DNA of 64,000 nucleotides, taken from Quadrisphaera setariae. Its GTDB lineage: Bacteria > Actinomycetota > Actinomycetes > Actinomycetales > Quadrisphaeraceae. The notes beneath the pieces are model-generated. The model searched no databases, had not been told where the DNA came from, and saw only the letters and a program-made list of their open reading frames with translations. The position numbers were made by a program, and so were the translations under genes. This document shows positions 54,240 to 63,872 of the stretch, piece after piece. Every line of letters starts with the position of its first letter. Position 1 is the stretch's first letter. The stretch spans positions 310,001 through 374,000 of the forward strand of contig NZ_VKAC01000002.1 of assembly GCF_008041935.1 (NCBI RefSeq). Direction: 5' to 3'.

Positions 54240-56753
54240 TCAGAGGCGGTCTCTGCGGGCGGCGCGCCGTGCTCGCTCCAACCCGTCGGGGACACGAGCT
54301 GGCCCCGCTGCGCGAGGCCGGGGGGCGTCCTCGCGGTGGGCGCGCAGCGCCAGCAGCGCCACGTCGTCGTCCAGGTGGTCGCCCACGAGCGCCACCAGCG
54401 ACTCGCACAGCTCCTCCGTGGACCCGCCGGCCAGCTCCGCGGCGGCCTGGGCCAACCACGCCATGCCGCGGTCCAGGCTGACCCCGCGGCGCTCGATGAG
54501 CCCGTCGGTGTAGAGCAGCACCGTCATCCCCGGGGCCAGCACCACCTCGTGGTCGTGGCGCTGGGTCATCGGGTCCCAGCCGAGCACGAGGTCCGAGGGC
54601 GGCTCCAGGTAGCGGGTGGTGCCGTCGGCCTCGATGAGCAGCGGTGGCACGTGCCCGGCGTTGGACCAGCGCAGCAGCCGCGTGCCCGCGGCCCGGTGCT
54701 CGGGGCTCTGCTCGACCTGGGCCAGGACGGCGGTGGCCACCGTGTCGATGCCCAGGCCGGCAGCGGCGCGGTCGACGGCGGCCAGCACCCGTGCCGGGGA
54801 GTGGTCCAGCGTGAACGCGATCCCGCGGACCAGGTTGCGCAGCTGGCCCATCACCGCGGCGGCGGCCATGTCGTGGCCGGTGACGTCACCGATGACCAGG
54901 CTGGTCAGACCCTCGGCGGTGACGAAGGCGTCGTACCAGTCCCCGCCGACCTCGGCGTGGTCCGCCGCGGCGGCGTAGCGCACCGCCACCTCGAGGTGGT
55001 CGGGCTCCGGCGGAGGGGTGAGCATCGAGCGCTGCAGCGTCTCGGCGATGCCAGCGGCAGCGGCCAGCGCGGTCTGCTCGGCGGCGTGCGAGGCGATGCG
55101 GGCCAGTGCCTGGCCCGTCATCGCGGCGAAGGCCTCTAGCAGCTCTCGCTCCTGGACGTCCCAGGTGCGGGCTTCGAGGAAGGCCATCGACATCGACCCC
55201 AGGAGCCCGCTCCGGTCGGTGAGCGGCACGCACACCGAGGCCTGGACCCCCGCGGCGGTGTACAGGTCACGCGCGCCGGGGAAGGCGGCCACCGTGGTGG
55301 CGAGGTCCTCCAGGTAGTGGGCGGTACCGGTGGTCGCGGTGTGGACGATCGGCATCGGGAAGTCCGCCGGCACCCGCTGGACGTGGGCGCGCAGGTCGGC
55401 GTCGAAGCTGGCGGTCGCCAGGGTGCGCACGTGCGTGCCCCCGGGCTCGGTCAGGCACAAGCCGGAGCCTGACGCCCCCAGCAGAGCGCTGCCCTGGGCG
55501 TCGAGCACCGCGAGGACGTCCTCGTGCCGCTCGGCGCCGGCCAGTGCCTGGGCGATGGCCACCAGCGATGCCTGGCGCTGGGCGCTGAGCCTCTCGGCGG
55601 CAGCGGCCGCACGGGCCTGCTGCGTCGAGGCCCGCTCGGCCTCGCGGGCGGCGAGGCGCTGCAGGGCCTGGGCGCACTGCCCGGCGTACGTCTCCAGCAG
55701 CTCCAGCTGGTCGGTCCCGAAGTCCTGGGCCTCGCGCCACCCGACGCTGAGCACGCCCAGCAGCTGCCCGCGGGCGAGGAGCGGCAGTGAGGCCCACGCC
55801 TGGCACCCGGTGGTGCGAACCACCTCCTCCATCGCCGAGGAGCAGGCCCTCGCGGTGGCCAGGTCGGGGACGAGCACCCGCGTGGCGGTCCGGGCGGCGC
55901 GGGTGACCGGCAGCTGGACGTCCAGGGGCAGGTGGCTGTACTGCGCGCGGGTGTCCTCACCCAGGCTCGTGGAGATGTAGGACACCAGCGTCCCCGGATC
56001 GCCGGAGGCGGGGACGGCGACCGCGCCGCCGTCAGCTCCCAGGGCCGCCTGGCCCTGCTCGGCCATGATGACCGACAGCTCCTCGACGCTCTCCGCGTCG
56101 CTGAGGGACAGCGCGATGCGGCCCAGGGCGCCCACCGACTCGATGGTGGCGCTGACCTTCGCGAGGGCGGCCAGCTCGGAGTCTCGGGCGGCGGCGGCCT
56201 CGGTGACGGTGCGGCGCAGCACCAGCTCGCTGGACGCGGTGGCGGCGAGGTCGGACAGCACCGCCAGGTCGTGGGCGCTCCACGTGCGCGGGGTGGTGTC
56301 GATGGCGCACAGCGAGCCCACCGCGACCCCGTCCGCGTCGTGCAGGGGGAACCCGGCGTAGGCGATGACGCCGATGTCGGTGATGGCGAGGTTGCCGGAC
56401 AGCCGCTGGTCCTGTCGGGCGTCGCTGACGACGAGCGGGGTGTCGGTGGCCACCACGTGCTGGCAGAAGGAGTGCGACAGGTCGGTGCAGCGCGTCTGCT
56501 GCCAGGGCTCGGGGAGGCCGACGGCGCCCGGGAAGACCTGGCCGGTGGTGCTGACCAGGCTGACCAGGCCCACCGGCACACCGAGCACAGCGGTGACCAG
56601 GCGGGCGTAGCGGTCGAAGACCTCGTCCCCCGCTGTCGGGTCTGGGACCTCGGCGGGCGGAGCCGCCGGCAGCTCCGGGGCGGGTGCTGCACGTTCCTGG
56701 GACGACAGCGGCGGAGCAGCCTGCGCGGTCGCGGACCCAGGGCGAGGTTCCAC
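54240..56753 (-). CDS. Multi-GAF PP2C (SpoIIE-type) phosphatase
   Basis: About 837 residues. Three GAF-like domains (about 30-185, 205-380 and 390-560) precede a PP2C domain with VGGDWYDAFVTAEGLTSLVI, DVTGHDMAAAAVMGQL and VLLYTDGLIERRG. The first GAF has the phytochrome-like FCQHVVATDTPLVVSDARQD. It is a second environmental sensor phosphatase in the window, probably feeding a sigma-factor switch. GTG at 56753 is the last start before family-like sequence; the open frame beyond it is compositional. Confidence 0.87.
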   Translation of the reverse strand: MEPRPGSATAQAAPPLSSQERAAPAPELPAAPPAEVPDPTAGDEVFDRYARLVTAVLGVPVGLVSLVSTTGQVFPGAVGLPEPWQQTRCTDLSHSFCQHVVATDTPLVVSDARQDQRLSGNLAITDIGVIAYAGFPLHDADGVAVGSLCAIDTTPRTWSAHDLAVLSDLAATASSELVLRRTVTEAAAARDSELAALAKVSATIESVGALGRIALSLSDAESVEELSVIMAEQGQAALGADGGAVAVPASGDPGTLVSYISTSLGEDTRAQYSHLPLDVQLPVTRAARTATRVLVPDLATARACSSAMEEVVRTTGCQAWASLPLLARGQLLGVLSVGWREAQDFGTDQLELLETYAGQCAQALQRLAAREAERASTQQARAAAAAERLSAQRQASLVAIAQALAGAERHEDVLAVLDAQGSALLGASGSGLCLTEPGGTHVRTLATASFDADLRAHVQRVPADFPMPIVHTATTGTAHYLEDLATTVAAFPGARDLYTAAGVQASVCVPLTDRSGLLGSMSMAFLEARTWDVQERELLEAFAAMTGQALARIASHAAEQTALAAAAGIAETLQRSMLTPPPEPDHLEVAVRYAAAADHAEVGGDWYDAFVTAEGLTSLVIGDVTGHDMAAAAVMGQLRNLVRGIAFTLDHSPARVLAAVDRAAAGLGIDTVATAVLAQVEQSPEHRAAGTRLLRWSNAGHVPPLLIEADGTTRYLEPPSDLVLGWDPMTQRHDHEVVLAPGMTVLLYTDGLIERRGVSLDRGMAWLAQAAAELAGGSTEELCESLVALVGDHLDDDVALLALRAHREDAPRPRAAGPARVPDGLERARRAARRDRL

Positions 56754-56914
56754 AGCGCTGTCCCTCCTGTCCCGCGCCTCGGCCGAGCGCAGCTCGCGTC
56801 CGCGAGGGCCACGGCCACCACAGCGGCCACCGCGATCTCGCCGAAGGTAGTCGATCGCCGTGCGCCGTGCGGTGATCGCGCCGGCCGGCGGGGGGTCCCC
56901 CGCGGCCACAGCAG

Positions 56915-57919
56915 TCACCGCAGCACGCCCGGGTGCCCGTCGCCCGCGTCGCGTCGTGCGCTCAGCGGCGCCGGCACGTAGAGCCCTTGGCGGTCTGCCC
57001 GCACGGCGGCCAGGGTCCGGCTCGGTGCGTCGAGCTTGTGCAGCACGTGCTCGACGTGCGTGGCGACCGTCCCAGGTGCCAGCACGAGCCGGCGGGCGAT
57101 CTGCGCGTTCGACAGGCCCTCCACCAGCAGCCCGACGACCTCCAGCTCGCGGGCGGTCAGTCCTCGGCAGTCCCCGGTCGCGGGGGAGAGGACCACCGCC
57201 CCGAGCGCCGACGCAGAGGACTGCTGCTCGTCCACCAGGACCGTCACGCGGGAGTGCCCGTCGGGTGCGTGCCGCCCCCCGCACGGCCACAGGAAGGAGC
57301 TGGAGGCGCGGCCGACGGTCAGGAAGGAGCGGGTGACCGGCAGCAGCGGCGAACCGGGGGCGAGGAGCGCGTCAGCCGGCAGGCCCGGGAGGTCGCCGAG
57401 CTGCTCCCCCGGGTAGAGCACTGCCCCGGCCCGAGCGCCGCTGAGGAGGCGGGCCGCTGCGGCGAGCTGGCGCAGGGGGTCGACTCCAGCTGCTGGCACG
57501 GGGACGAGGTGGTGCAGGGCGCGCCGTGCCGCCTCCTCGGGTGGTCGGCGGGAGCTGCGCAGCAGCGCGACGAACCCGGTGTGGCGGTGGTGGTGGTGGT
57601 CGACCAGGGCCACGGCGAGCAGCTCGGCGGCCAGGTGGGGCAGGTCTGACGGGCTCAGGGGCGGCCGGGGACGGTCGGTCTGGGTGAGGTCGACGTCGTG
57701 GGCCGCCGTCGGCCCGGGCAGGGGGGCCGCGGTGCTGCGGTCGTCGTGGGTGCTCGCCTGCGAGACGCACGGCTGCCTGGTGGGGTGCTCGGGGGCGACC
57801 CACGCAGCGTCGTGCGGCACGTGGTGCGCCAGCGCGTCGAGCACGTTCTGCGCGCGCTCCTGCACCGTCGTGGTGGAGGAGCCCGCTTCCGCCAGCTCCG
57901 GGGTGGCCGTCTCGAGCAC
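56915..57919 (-). CDS. LuxR-family transcriptional regulator
   Basis: 334 residues. A C-terminal LuxR HTH (GLTARELEVVGLLVEGLSNA, QIARRLVLAPGTVATHVEHV) is preceded by about 260 residues without a recognised sensor domain but with His-rich VDHHHHRHTGF. There is no receiver domain. It lies 161 bp upstream of the GAF phosphatase on the same strand and may regulate it. Confidence 0.85.
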   Translation of the reverse strand: MLETATPELAEAGSSTTTVQERAQNVLDALAHHVPHDAAWVAPEHPTRQPCVSQASTHDDRSTAAPLPGPTAAHDVDLTQTDRPRPPLSPSDLPHLAAELLAVALVDHHHHRHTGFVALLRSSRRPPEEAARRALHHLVPVPAAGVDPLRQLAAAARLLSGARAGAVLYPGEQLGDLPGLPADALLAPGSPLLPVTRSFLTVGRASSSFLWPCGGRHAPDGHSRVTVLVDEQQSSASALGAVVLSPATGDCRGLTARELEVVGLLVEGLSNAQIARRLVLAPGTVATHVEHVLHKLDAPSRTLAAVRADRQGLYVPAPLSARRDAGDGHPGVLR

Positions 57920-58106
57920 GAGGCTCCTCCGGGCACAGGGCGTGCAGCGCCGGGTCTCCGCCCGTGCTGGACCGGCCGGCGCGTCCCCCGGACGTTCCTA
58001 CCCCTCGGGCGCGTCGTCTGCCAGTCTGACGAGGTGCAGGAGCCAGGGGTGGGTGGTCGGCGAGACGTCCCCGTCGACCACCCACCACTGGCCCCTCAGC
58101 GACGGC
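57920..58106. other. Gap between LuxR promoter and alcohol dehydrogenase end
   Basis: 187 bp containing the LuxR gene promoter region. No gene supported. A weak repeat of CCCACCACTGGCCCC type near 58078 may be the dehydrogenase operon terminator. Confidence 0.4.
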
Positions 58107-59282
58107 TCATGCGTCGAGGCGGAACACCGAGCGCACGCAGCCGTCCTCCTTCTCCTTGAACATCCGGTAGCCGGCCGGCCCCTCCTCCAGGGGCATCACG
58201 TGCGGGGCGAGGTGCTCGGTCCTCACCTCGTCCCGGCTCATCCGCTCCAGGATCTCGGGGATGTAGCGGTGCCCGTGCTGCTGGGCGCCGCGCAGGGTCA
58301 GCGCCTTGTTCATCACCGCCCCCAGGGGGAAGGAGTCCACGAACCCGCCGAAGACGCCGAGGGTGAAGACCGTGCCGCCCTTGCGGCACGCGTAGATCGC
58401 CTCGCGCACGGCCCCGGGACGGTCGGTCTGCAGGCGCAGCTGCTGCTTGACCTGGTCGACCAGGTGCACCACCCCGTTCGCGTGCGCCTCCATGCCCACC
58501 GCCTCGATGCAGACGTCCGGCCCGCGCCCCCCGGTCATCTCGCGCAGCGCTGCGGGCACGTCCACCTGCGAGTAGTCCAGGGTCTCCGCGCCGATGTGGG
58601 TGCGGACCTGCTCGAGGCGGTTGGCGTACCTGTCGACGACGACGACGCGCTCCGCGCCCATCAGCGCCGCCGCGCGCGCCGCCATCTGCCCCACGCCGCC
58701 CGCACCCCACACGGCGACGGTGTCACCGGCCTTGACGCCGGCCTGGTCGGCACCGGTCCACCCGGTCGGTGCCGCGTCCGACGCGAACAGCGCCCGCTCG
58801 TCGGAGACTCCGTCGGGGACCGGGAAGGCCCCCTGGTCGGCGTAGGGCACCCGGATGTAGCGCGCATGGCTGCCGGCGTAGCCGCCCATGGCGTGCGAGT
58901 AGCCGTAGCAGCCGCCGATCGCCTGCCCCCACAGCGCCTCGGTGATGCCCGGGTTCGGGTTGCCGTTGTCGCACAGCGAGAAGAGCCCCTGCTGGCAGTA
59001 CCAGCAGCGACCGCAGCTGGTGAAGGAGACCACCACCACGCGCTTCCCGACCCGGCGCTCGCGGACCCCGGGCCAGACCTCGACGACCGTGCCCATGAAC
59101 TCGTGCCCGAGCACGTCACCAGAGCGCATCGCCGGGATGTACCCACCGAGCAGGTGCAGGTCCGAGCCGCAGGTGGCGCTGAGGGTCACCTCGATGATCG
59201 CGTCGTGGTCGTTGAGGATGGTCGGCTCGGGGACGTCTTCGACCGCCACCTCGTTGACGCCGCGCCACGTGAGGGCCTTCAC
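58107..59282 (-). CDS. Zinc-dependent alcohol dehydrogenase 2
   Basis: 391 residues, MDR family. The catalytic zinc site begins TCGSDLHLLGG (Cys near 38) with GHEFMGTVVEV; the structural zinc cysteines are in SCGRCWYCQQGLFSLC. The NAD site is VWGAGGVGQMAARAAALMGA. It resembles the threonine/formaldehyde dehydrogenase-like branch with long insertions (YGYSHAMGGYAGSHARYIRV). ATG overlaps the small SRPBCC-like gene stop. Confidence 0.9.
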   Translation of the reverse strand: MKALTWRGVNEVAVEDVPEPTILNDHDAIIEVTLSATCGSDLHLLGGYIPAMRSGDVLGHEFMGTVVEVWPGVRERRVGKRVVVVSFTSCGRCWYCQQGLFSLCDNGNPNPGITEALWGQAIGGCYGYSHAMGGYAGSHARYIRVPYADQGAFPVPDGVSDERALFASDAAPTGWTGADQAGVKAGDTVAVWGAGGVGQMAARAAALMGAERVVVVDRYANRLEQVRTHIGAETLDYSQVDVPAALREMTGGRGPDVCIEAVGMEAHANGVVHLVDQVKQQLRLQTDRPGAVREAIYACRKGGTVFTLGVFGGFVDSFPLGAVMNKALTLRGAQQHGHRYIPEILERMSRDEVRTEHLAPHVMPLEEGPAGYRMFKEKEDGCVRSVFRLDA

Positions 59283-59746
59283 CGCACACCCGCCCTGGGA
59301 GCCGCTGTCGTCCAGCGCTCGATGAGCGAGCCCCCGGGTGTGCGGCTGCGCTCGCCGTGCGGGGCGGGGTCGACGGCGAGCACCTCCCCGACCTCGAGGA
59401 GCTGCTTGGTCTCGCGCAGCGCCCGGCGCAGGTCCGCTTCGGCGTCCCTCCCGCCCAGCCGGGCGAGCCTGCTGGCCGGAGGTGCGTCGAGGAGCCGGGC
59501 GGAGAGCTCGGTGCCCCGGCCGTGGCTGGCCGGGCGGACGGAGACCTCGATCCTGCCGCGCAGGGAGGCCAGCGGTGCGGGGAGATGCTCGACGTCGATC
59601 TCACCCGGTGGGCGGAGCACGGTCACGGCCAGCCAGCCGGCGAGCCCCCGTGACCTCCCGCTCGCGCGACCCGTCGACCCGCCGGCGGCTGACCGGACCG
59701 ATCGCACCGCGTGCAGAGAGCGGGTGAGGGGGGCCTGGACCGCCAC
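59279..59746 (-). CDS. Small SRPBCC-like protein between two dehydrogenases
   Basis: About 155 residues. The core GWLAVTVLRPPGEIDVEHLP, RGRIEVSVRPASHGRGTELS and LRRALRETKQLLEVGEVLAV resembles the short polyketide-cyclase/SRPBCC-like proteins often adjacent to alcohol dehydrogenases in actinobacteria. No catalytic residues known. GTG at 59746 starts 1 nt after the upstream dehydrogenase stop, and its stop overlaps the next by 4 bp, so the three genes are one tight operon. Confidence 0.72.
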   Translation of the reverse strand: MAVQAPLTRSLHAVRSVRSAAGGSTGRASGRSRGLAGWLAVTVLRPPGEIDVEHLPAPLASLRGRIEVSVRPASHGRGTELSARLLDAPPASRLARLGGRDAEADLRRALRETKQLLEVGEVLAVDPAPHGERSRTPGGSLIERWTTAAPRAGVR

Positions 59747-59747
59747 G

Positions 59748-60896
59748 TCAGGCCCCCGCCGGCTTGAGGACGACCTTGGTCCAGCCGTCGTCGCGGGCGT
59801 CGAAGTGCCGGTAGGCCTCGGGGGCCTGGTCCAGCGGCAGCTCGTGGCTGACGATGAACGACGGCGAGGCCTTGCCCGCGGCGATGAGGTCGCGCAGCTG
59901 GCGGTTGTACTTCTTGACGGGCGCCTGGCCGCTGCCGATGTGCTGGCCCCGGAACCAGAACTGGCCGTAGTCGAAGGCGATCTGCCCGTTCTTGGCCAGC
60001 TCGTCGGGACCACCGGGGTCCTGCGGGACGAAGACGCCGATCGAGCCGATCTTCCCGGTGAAGCGCACCGAGGCGACCAGCTTGTTCATGGTGTCGTTCG
60101 GGCGCTCCTCACCGGAGGGGTCGTGCGCCTGGTAGCCCACGCACTCGCAGCCGTTGTCGGCCCCCAGGCCCATCGTCTGCTCCAGGACCGCCTGCACCGG
60201 GTCCACCGTCGAGTCGTCGATGGCGATCGCACCGATCGACTCGGCCAGCCGCAGCCGGTCCGGGTGCCGGTCGACGACCATGACCTTGCTCGCGCCGCGG
60301 ACCGTGGCCGAGAGCGCCGCCATCAGCCCGACCGGGCCGGCGCCGTAGATGACCGTCTGGTCGCCCGGGGAGACACCAGCCAGTTCGGTCGCGTGGTACC
60401 CGGTGGGCCAGATGTCGGCGAGCATCACGTAGTCGGAGGCCTTCTCGTCGGCGTCCTCCCCCAGCCGCAGGCAGTTGAAGTCGCCCCAGGGCACCCGCAG
60501 CAGCTCGGCCTGGCCGCCCGCCCAGGGGCCCATGTCAGCGAAGCCGTACGCGGCACCCGCCATGCTCGGCTCCGGCTGGGCGGTCAGGCAGTAGTTGGTC
60601 AGCCCGTGCTCGCAGTTCTTGCAGTGGCCGCAGGCGACGTTGAACGGCAGGACGACGCGGTCACCGACCCTGACCTTGTCGACGCCGGCGCCGACCTCGA
60701 CCACCTCGCCCATGTTCTCGTGCCCGAACCACCGCCCGGTCTCGAAGTCCGTGCGGCCCTCGTACATGTGCAGGTCCGAGCCGCAGATGTTCGTCGTCGT
60801 GATGCGGACCAAGACGTCGGTGGGGCGCTCGATGCGCGCGTCGGGGACCTCCTTCACGCTCACCTGGCGCGGGCCCTCGTAGACGACTGCCTTCAT
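59748..60896 (-). CDS. Zinc alcohol dehydrogenase, glutathione-independent formaldehyde dehydrogenase type
   Basis: About 382 residues. Catalytic zinc ligands are in NICGSDLHMYEGRT and FGHENMGEVVEVG, structural cysteines in ACGHCKNCEHGLTNYC, and the NAD site is IYGAGPVGLMAALSA. VGYQAHDPSGEE and FDYGQFWFRGQHIGSGQAPV are typical of the FdhA (Pseudomonas putida) type. It oxidises formaldehyde or another aldehyde/alcohol. ATG at 60896 (MKAVVYEG) is preferred over an upstream start; GGAGAGGAG precedes it. Confidence 0.9.
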   Translation of the reverse strand: MKAVVYEGPRQVSVKEVPDARIERPTDVLVRITTTNICGSDLHMYEGRTDFETGRWFGHENMGEVVEVGAGVDKVRVGDRVVLPFNVACGHCKNCEHGLTNYCLTAQPEPSMAGAAYGFADMGPWAGGQAELLRVPWGDFNCLRLGEDADEKASDYVMLADIWPTGYHATELAGVSPGDQTVIYGAGPVGLMAALSATVRGASKVMVVDRHPDRLRLAESIGAIAIDDSTVDPVQAVLEQTMGLGADNGCECVGYQAHDPSGEERPNDTMNKLVASVRFTGKIGSIGVFVPQDPGGPDELAKNGQIAFDYGQFWFRGQHIGSGQAPVKKYNRQLRDLIAAGKASPSFIVSHELPLDQAPEAYRHFDARDDGWTKVVLKPAGA

Positions 60897-61077
60897 GGCC
60901 TGGCTCCTCTCCACCTGCTGCGCCGGCGCCCGTGCTCGACGTCGCGCTCCTCCATGTCACGCCCGCAGCGGGGGTGGGCGCATCGGCAGGTCTGCCGATG
61001 TCTGCGGCACCCGCCGGATGCTTCGGTGGGGGAGGCGAGGTCCAGCGCGGCGGCCCCGGTGCGCGCGAGGAGCAGAC

Positions 61078-61719
61078 ATGACGGACTCGGTCCGCGGACA
61101 GCAGGTCCTGTCGTGGCGGCGCCTGGTGACCTGCCTGGGTGCGGGCGCGGTGGTGGGTGGCCTCAGCACGGTCGTCGGAGCACCCGGCCTGGCGTTCCTG
61201 CTCGGGTGGTGCGTCGCCGCAGGGGGCCTGCTGGTGTGGGTGTGGCGCACGTGCTGGCCGCGCGACGCCCGGGGGACCAAGCAGGTGGCCGAGGAGGAGG
61301 GCCGGACACGGTCGACGGACGCCACCGTGCTGTGGGCCACGGTCATCAGCCTCGGGGCCGTCGTCGAGGGGCTCGTGCGGTCGGGCTCCTCCGACGCCGT
61401 CGGGGCCGTCACCGTCGTGCTCAGCGTCGTCGTGGTGGTCCTGTCCTGGGGACTGGTGTGCACGGTGTTCGCCTTCAAGTACGCGCGCTGGTACTACACC
61501 GGTGGTGACGGCGGCATCGACTTCGGCCAGCAGGAGCCGCCGGCGTACAGCGACTTCGCCTATGCGGCGCTCGGCGTCGGCATGAGCTACGCGGTGCCGG
61601 ACGTCCAGATCACCGACACCTCGATGCGCAAGGTGGCCCTGGGCCACGCCCTGCTGTCCTACCTGTTCGGCACCGTCCTGGTGGCCGTCGCGGTCAGCCT
61701 CATCACCGACCTCGGCTGA
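61078..61719 (+). CDS. DUF1345 membrane protein
   Basis: 213 residues and about five membrane segments. Family-like sequence is SDFAYAALGVGMSYAVPDVQ, ITDTSMRKVALGHALLSYLF. The function is unknown. ATG at 61078 has a GAGGAG site 6 nt upstream. It is divergent from the dehydrogenase operon. Confidence 0.88.
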   Translation: MTDSVRGQQVLSWRRLVTCLGAGAVVGGLSTVVGAPGLAFLLGWCVAAGGLLVWVWRTCWPRDARGTKQVAEEEGRTRSTDATVLWATVISLGAVVEGLVRSGSSDAVGAVTVVLSVVVVVLSWGLVCTVFAFKYARWYYTGGDGGIDFGQQEPPAYSDFAYAALGVGMSYAVPDVQITDTSMRKVALGHALLSYLFGTVLVAVAVSLITDLG

Positions 61720-61937
61720 CCCGGACAGGTCCCCAGACATGCCCCGTCGTCCGTCGTGGGCTTCGCCGGGCGCCAGGGCCGGTCGCACCGCCCAGGACGA
61801 GCCGCCGCCCGAGTCAGCACCACCCCGCCTGGAGGGACGTCATGTCTCGCAGACAGACCGCTCAGCGGGCATACCTCCGCGCGGCGTGTCGCCGCATGAG
61901 AGGAGTTCACTGCCAGCCCAGCTCAGATGATGAGGCC

Positions 61938-62324
61938 GTGAAGAGCGGAAGGCCGCGGGGCGCTGACGACACGACTACCGCGCCTGGCCGTGAGAGTCCT
62001 GCTCTCGGTCTGCGGCGCGATCGACGAGCGACAGTCGCGGTCGCTGTTGCTGTCGCCGCGATGACCACGATGCTGACCGCTTGCTCACAGGGCGAGTCTC
62101 AGGCGCCTGCCGCAGCGGCGGTGGAGGCCTGTGAGAACGCCGCGATGCAGCAGTTCGACGTGGACAGCGCCGGCGATGTTGCTGACCCGCGCGCACTGCC
62201 TGTCCAAGACGGTGACTCGTTCGAGGTGACGGGTAGTGCTGAGGGAGTGGATCGGGCTTGTACCTGGCTGCGCACTCAGTCGGCCGGTGGTGTCACGGTC
62301 AAGACCTCGATCGTCGAACGCTGA
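61938..62324 (+). CDS. Small lipoprotein, unknown function
   Basis: About 128 residues from GTG at 61938. A basic N-terminus (GLRRDRRATVAVAVAVAAM) leads to lipobox MLTAC (Cys near 49). The mature part has two more cysteines (VEACENAAM, DRACTWLRT) and is short and polar. No family recognised. Base composition is slightly less G+C-rich than its neighbours and it borders the IS element, so it may lie in a recently changed patch. An earlier in-frame ATG at 61842 is the alternative start. Confidence 0.6.
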   Translation: MKSGRPRGADDTTTAPGRESPALGLRRDRRATVAVAVAVAAMTTMLTACSQGESQAPAAAAVEACENAAMQQFDVDSAGDVADPRALPVQDGDSFEVTGSAEGVDRACTWLRTQSAGGVTVKTSIVER

Positions 62325-62372
62325 GCCGCCGCACTGGCTGACGTCAGCCAGGCCGAGCACGCCCGGATGCCG

Positions 62373-63872
62373 GTCACGTCCCCTGCAGTGGTGCAGATCG
62401 TTCTCACCGTGCGGGGTCAGCCGGTGGGGATCATGCCGTCATAGCGGCTCCGGTGTCGATCCCGCTGACGCTGTCCGTGACGGTGCTGGGGATGGCCGGC
62501 AAGGACGTGACGTTCTCCCCGGTCAACGCCGCCATCGACGCCTCGGACAGGTAGCGCCGCTCACCGGCGGCCCACTCATCGTGGGCCTCCATCAGCACAC
62601 AGCTGGTCAGCCGCAGCAGGGCGGCGTCGTTGGGGAAGACCCCCACCACGTCGGTACGCCGCTTGACCTCCTTGTTCAGCCGCTCCAACGGGTTGGTCGA
62701 CCAGATCTTCTGCCAGTGGCTGGTCGGGAAGCCGGTGAAGGCCAGCACGTCCTCGCGGGCGCCGTCCATGACCGCGGCGACCTTGGGGTGGGTGGCCTGG
62801 AACGTGCTCGCGACGGAGTCCCACTGGCTCATCACGCCCGCAGCGGACGGCTGGGCGAACACCGTGCGGTAGTCCCCCGCAAGCGGGAGGTGCCCCCAGG
62901 CGGTGACGACTTCACCGTCGGCCTTGGCCACATGGGCCAGCAGGTCGCGCGCGAAGTGCACCCGGCACCTTTGCCAGCTCGCGCCGGACATCGACTTCGC
63001 GATCGCCTTCTTCAGCCCCTTGTGGGCGTCACTGATGACCAGCTGCACCCCGCCCGGCCCGCGGCGCTCCAGACCCGTCAGGAACGCCTTCCAGAACGTC
63101 TCGTCCTCACTGTCACCGACATCGACACCGAGGACCTCACGATGACCTGCGGCGGTCACCCCGGTGGCGATAGCCACCGCCCGGGACACCACGCGGTGGT
63201 TCACCCGGGCCTTGCAGTAGGTGGCGTCCAAGAAGACGTACCGGTAGGTCTGCTCGCCCAGGGGCCGGTCCCGGAAGGCGGCGACCTCGGTGTCCAGGTC
63301 GGTTCAAATCCGGGAGACCTCGGACTTGCCGATCCCGGATGCCACGCCCAGCGCCGCGACGAGGTCGTCGACCTTCCTAGTGCTGACGCCGTGCACGTAG
63401 GCCTCGGCCACCACCGCGAACAGCGCGACGTCGATGCGGCGCCGACGCTCGAGCAGGCTCGGGTAGAAGGAGCCGGTGCGCAGCTTGGGGATGCGCAGGT
63501 TCAGGTCCCCGGCGGTCGTGGCCAAGGTCTTGGGGCGGGTGCCGTTGCGGTGGCCCAGGCGGTCCTCGGTGCGCTCGTAGCGGGCGGCGCCGATGGCGTG
63601 AGCGGCCTCGGGGTCCACGAGCTCTTGCAGGGCGTCTTCGGTGATGCGCCAGATCCGGTCGTTCTCGCTCGTGTCGTGCAGTTCCGCGAGCAGGGCAGAG
63701 TGGTCCTCGGTCATCGCGCGCTTGTGTCCTATCCGTGAGTTCCCTAGTCCGGTCTCACTGACCATCGCGCGGTGACCGCTCAACTTGATCGCTACGTCGT
63801 CGTCAACGAAGACGACCACGTGTGGATCACCGGGAGCGGCTCCGGGATCTACACCACTTCACGGGACATGAC
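62373..63872 (-). mobile_element. IS256-family insertion sequence, about 1.5 kb
   Basis: Bounded by 27-bp inverted repeats at 62373-62399 and 63846-63872 that match in 23 of 27 positions (GTCA(C/T)GTCCC... to ...GTGG). Inside is an IS256-type transposase on the minus strand. I see no target duplication in the flanking bases, so the copy may be old or rearranged. It is the only mobile element in the window. Confidence 0.85.
62431..63714 (-). pseudogene. IS256-family transposase, interrupted by in-frame TGA
   Basis: 428 codons from ATG at 63714 (MTEDHSALLAELHDTS). DDE residues are visible: Asp in YVFLDATYCKARVN, Asp in QLVISDAHKGLKKAI, Glu in LERLNKEVKRRTDVVGVFP. Both halves are in the same frame, but codon 137 is TGA (63304-63306) in SEVSRI-stop-TDLDTEV, where relatives as I recall them have Cys. 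So this is a single nonsense change, not a frameshift. The N-terminal fragment lacks the catalytic core, so the copy is probably inactive unless read through. Confidence 0.88.

Noticed and set aside
57579-61508. A 1309-codon open frame on the plus strand across the dehydrogenase operon
   Set aside because: It is antisense to three well-supported genes, is Arg/Val/Gly/His-rich without any domain, and arises from G+C bias. Similar long frames oppose many genes here.
63304-63306. Selenocysteine codon in the transposase
   Set aside because: TGA replaces a Cys, but I see no SECIS-like element clearly placed after it, and transposases of this family are not selenoproteins. A nonsense mutation is simpler.
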